This document shows, piece after piece, positions 6,168-6,209 of a stretch of 6,209 nt of DNA. The position numbers were made by a program, and so were the translations under genes. Every line of letters starts with the position of its first letter. Within the stretch, counting starts at the first letter, position 1. Source of the DNA: Bacillota bacterium (lineage in GTDB: Bacteria; Bacillota; Clostridia; Lachnospirales; Lachnospiraceae); contig JAEZLY010000253.1 of assembly GCA_023414985.1 (NCBI GenBank), positions 1 to 6,209 on the forward strand, in the 5' to 3' direction. The notes below the pieces were generated by a model. The model ran no database searches, had not been told where the DNA came from, and saw nothing but the letters and a program-made list of their open reading frames with translations.

Positions 6168-6209
6168 ATGGAGATTGGTATGGCGGATAAGAAAATGAAA
6201 CTGGAAGAA
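6168..6209 (+). CDS. xseB: Exodeoxyribonuclease VII small subunit (5' end only, runs off window)
   Basis: Only 14 codons are visible, reading MEIGMADKKMKLEE, with no stop before the window ends. The ATG at 6168 has AGGAAGG at 6157-6163 four bases upstream. A second in-frame ATG at 6180 gives MADKKMKLEE, which looks more like a typical XseB start, and has a weaker GGAG at 6170-6173. Either may be used. The identification rests on its place directly after xseA and on the short lysine- and glutamate-rich start typical of this roughly 70-80 residue subunit. The 55 bp between xseA and this gene show no terminator or promoter that I can support. Confidence 0.7.
   Translation, partial: MEIGMADKKMKLEE

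Overview
The window is a stretch of chromosome from an endospore-forming member of the Clostridia. Gene content, order and protein style fit a Lachnospiraceae-type organism, but that placement is inferred from recognition and not from a search. Every gene lies on the + strand. The genes are tightly packed, have strong AGGAGG-type ribosome sites, and are all recognisable core genes. There is no sign of a mobile element, CRISPR array, tRNA or rRNA.

Positions 1-3677 hold the distal part of the spoIIIA sporulation operon: the 3' end of spoIIIAD, then complete spoIIIAE, spoIIIAF, spoIIIAG and spoIIIAH, separated by only 1-20 bp. In known spore formers these proteins build the mother-cell half of the SpoIIIA-SpoIIQ channel (the A-Q complex or 'feeding tube') that spans the two membranes around the engulfed forespore. 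AD and AE are integral membrane parts. AF, AG and AH each carry a membrane anchor followed by a ring-building (EscJ/PrgK-like) domain. The least ordinary protein is SpoIIIAH, which has a strongly acidic linker of about 130 residues between its anchor and its ring domain.

Positions 3678-3869 are non-coding. No terminator is visible after spoIIIAH. Instead there is a near-consensus housekeeping promoter (TTGCAA, 17 bp, TATAAT) and a leader of about 145 nt with a small 5' hairpin. The promoter faces a second gene set: an Asp23/Gls24 (YqhY-like) gene starting at TTG, nusB, xseA and the first codons of xseB. A perfect 13-bp terminator-like hairpin separates asp23 from nusB. The nusB-xseA gap holds a much larger near-perfect inverted repeat (29-position arms, 34-nt GC-rich loop).

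The likely picture is a sporulation-only transcription unit running directly into a vegetative housekeeping unit (transcription antitermination and exonuclease VII). RNA hairpins set relative expression between the housekeeping genes. I do not see an undescribed biological system here. The points most worth a second look are the long palindrome at 4753-4844, the acidic SpoIIIAH linker, and the transcriptional junction at 3678-3870.
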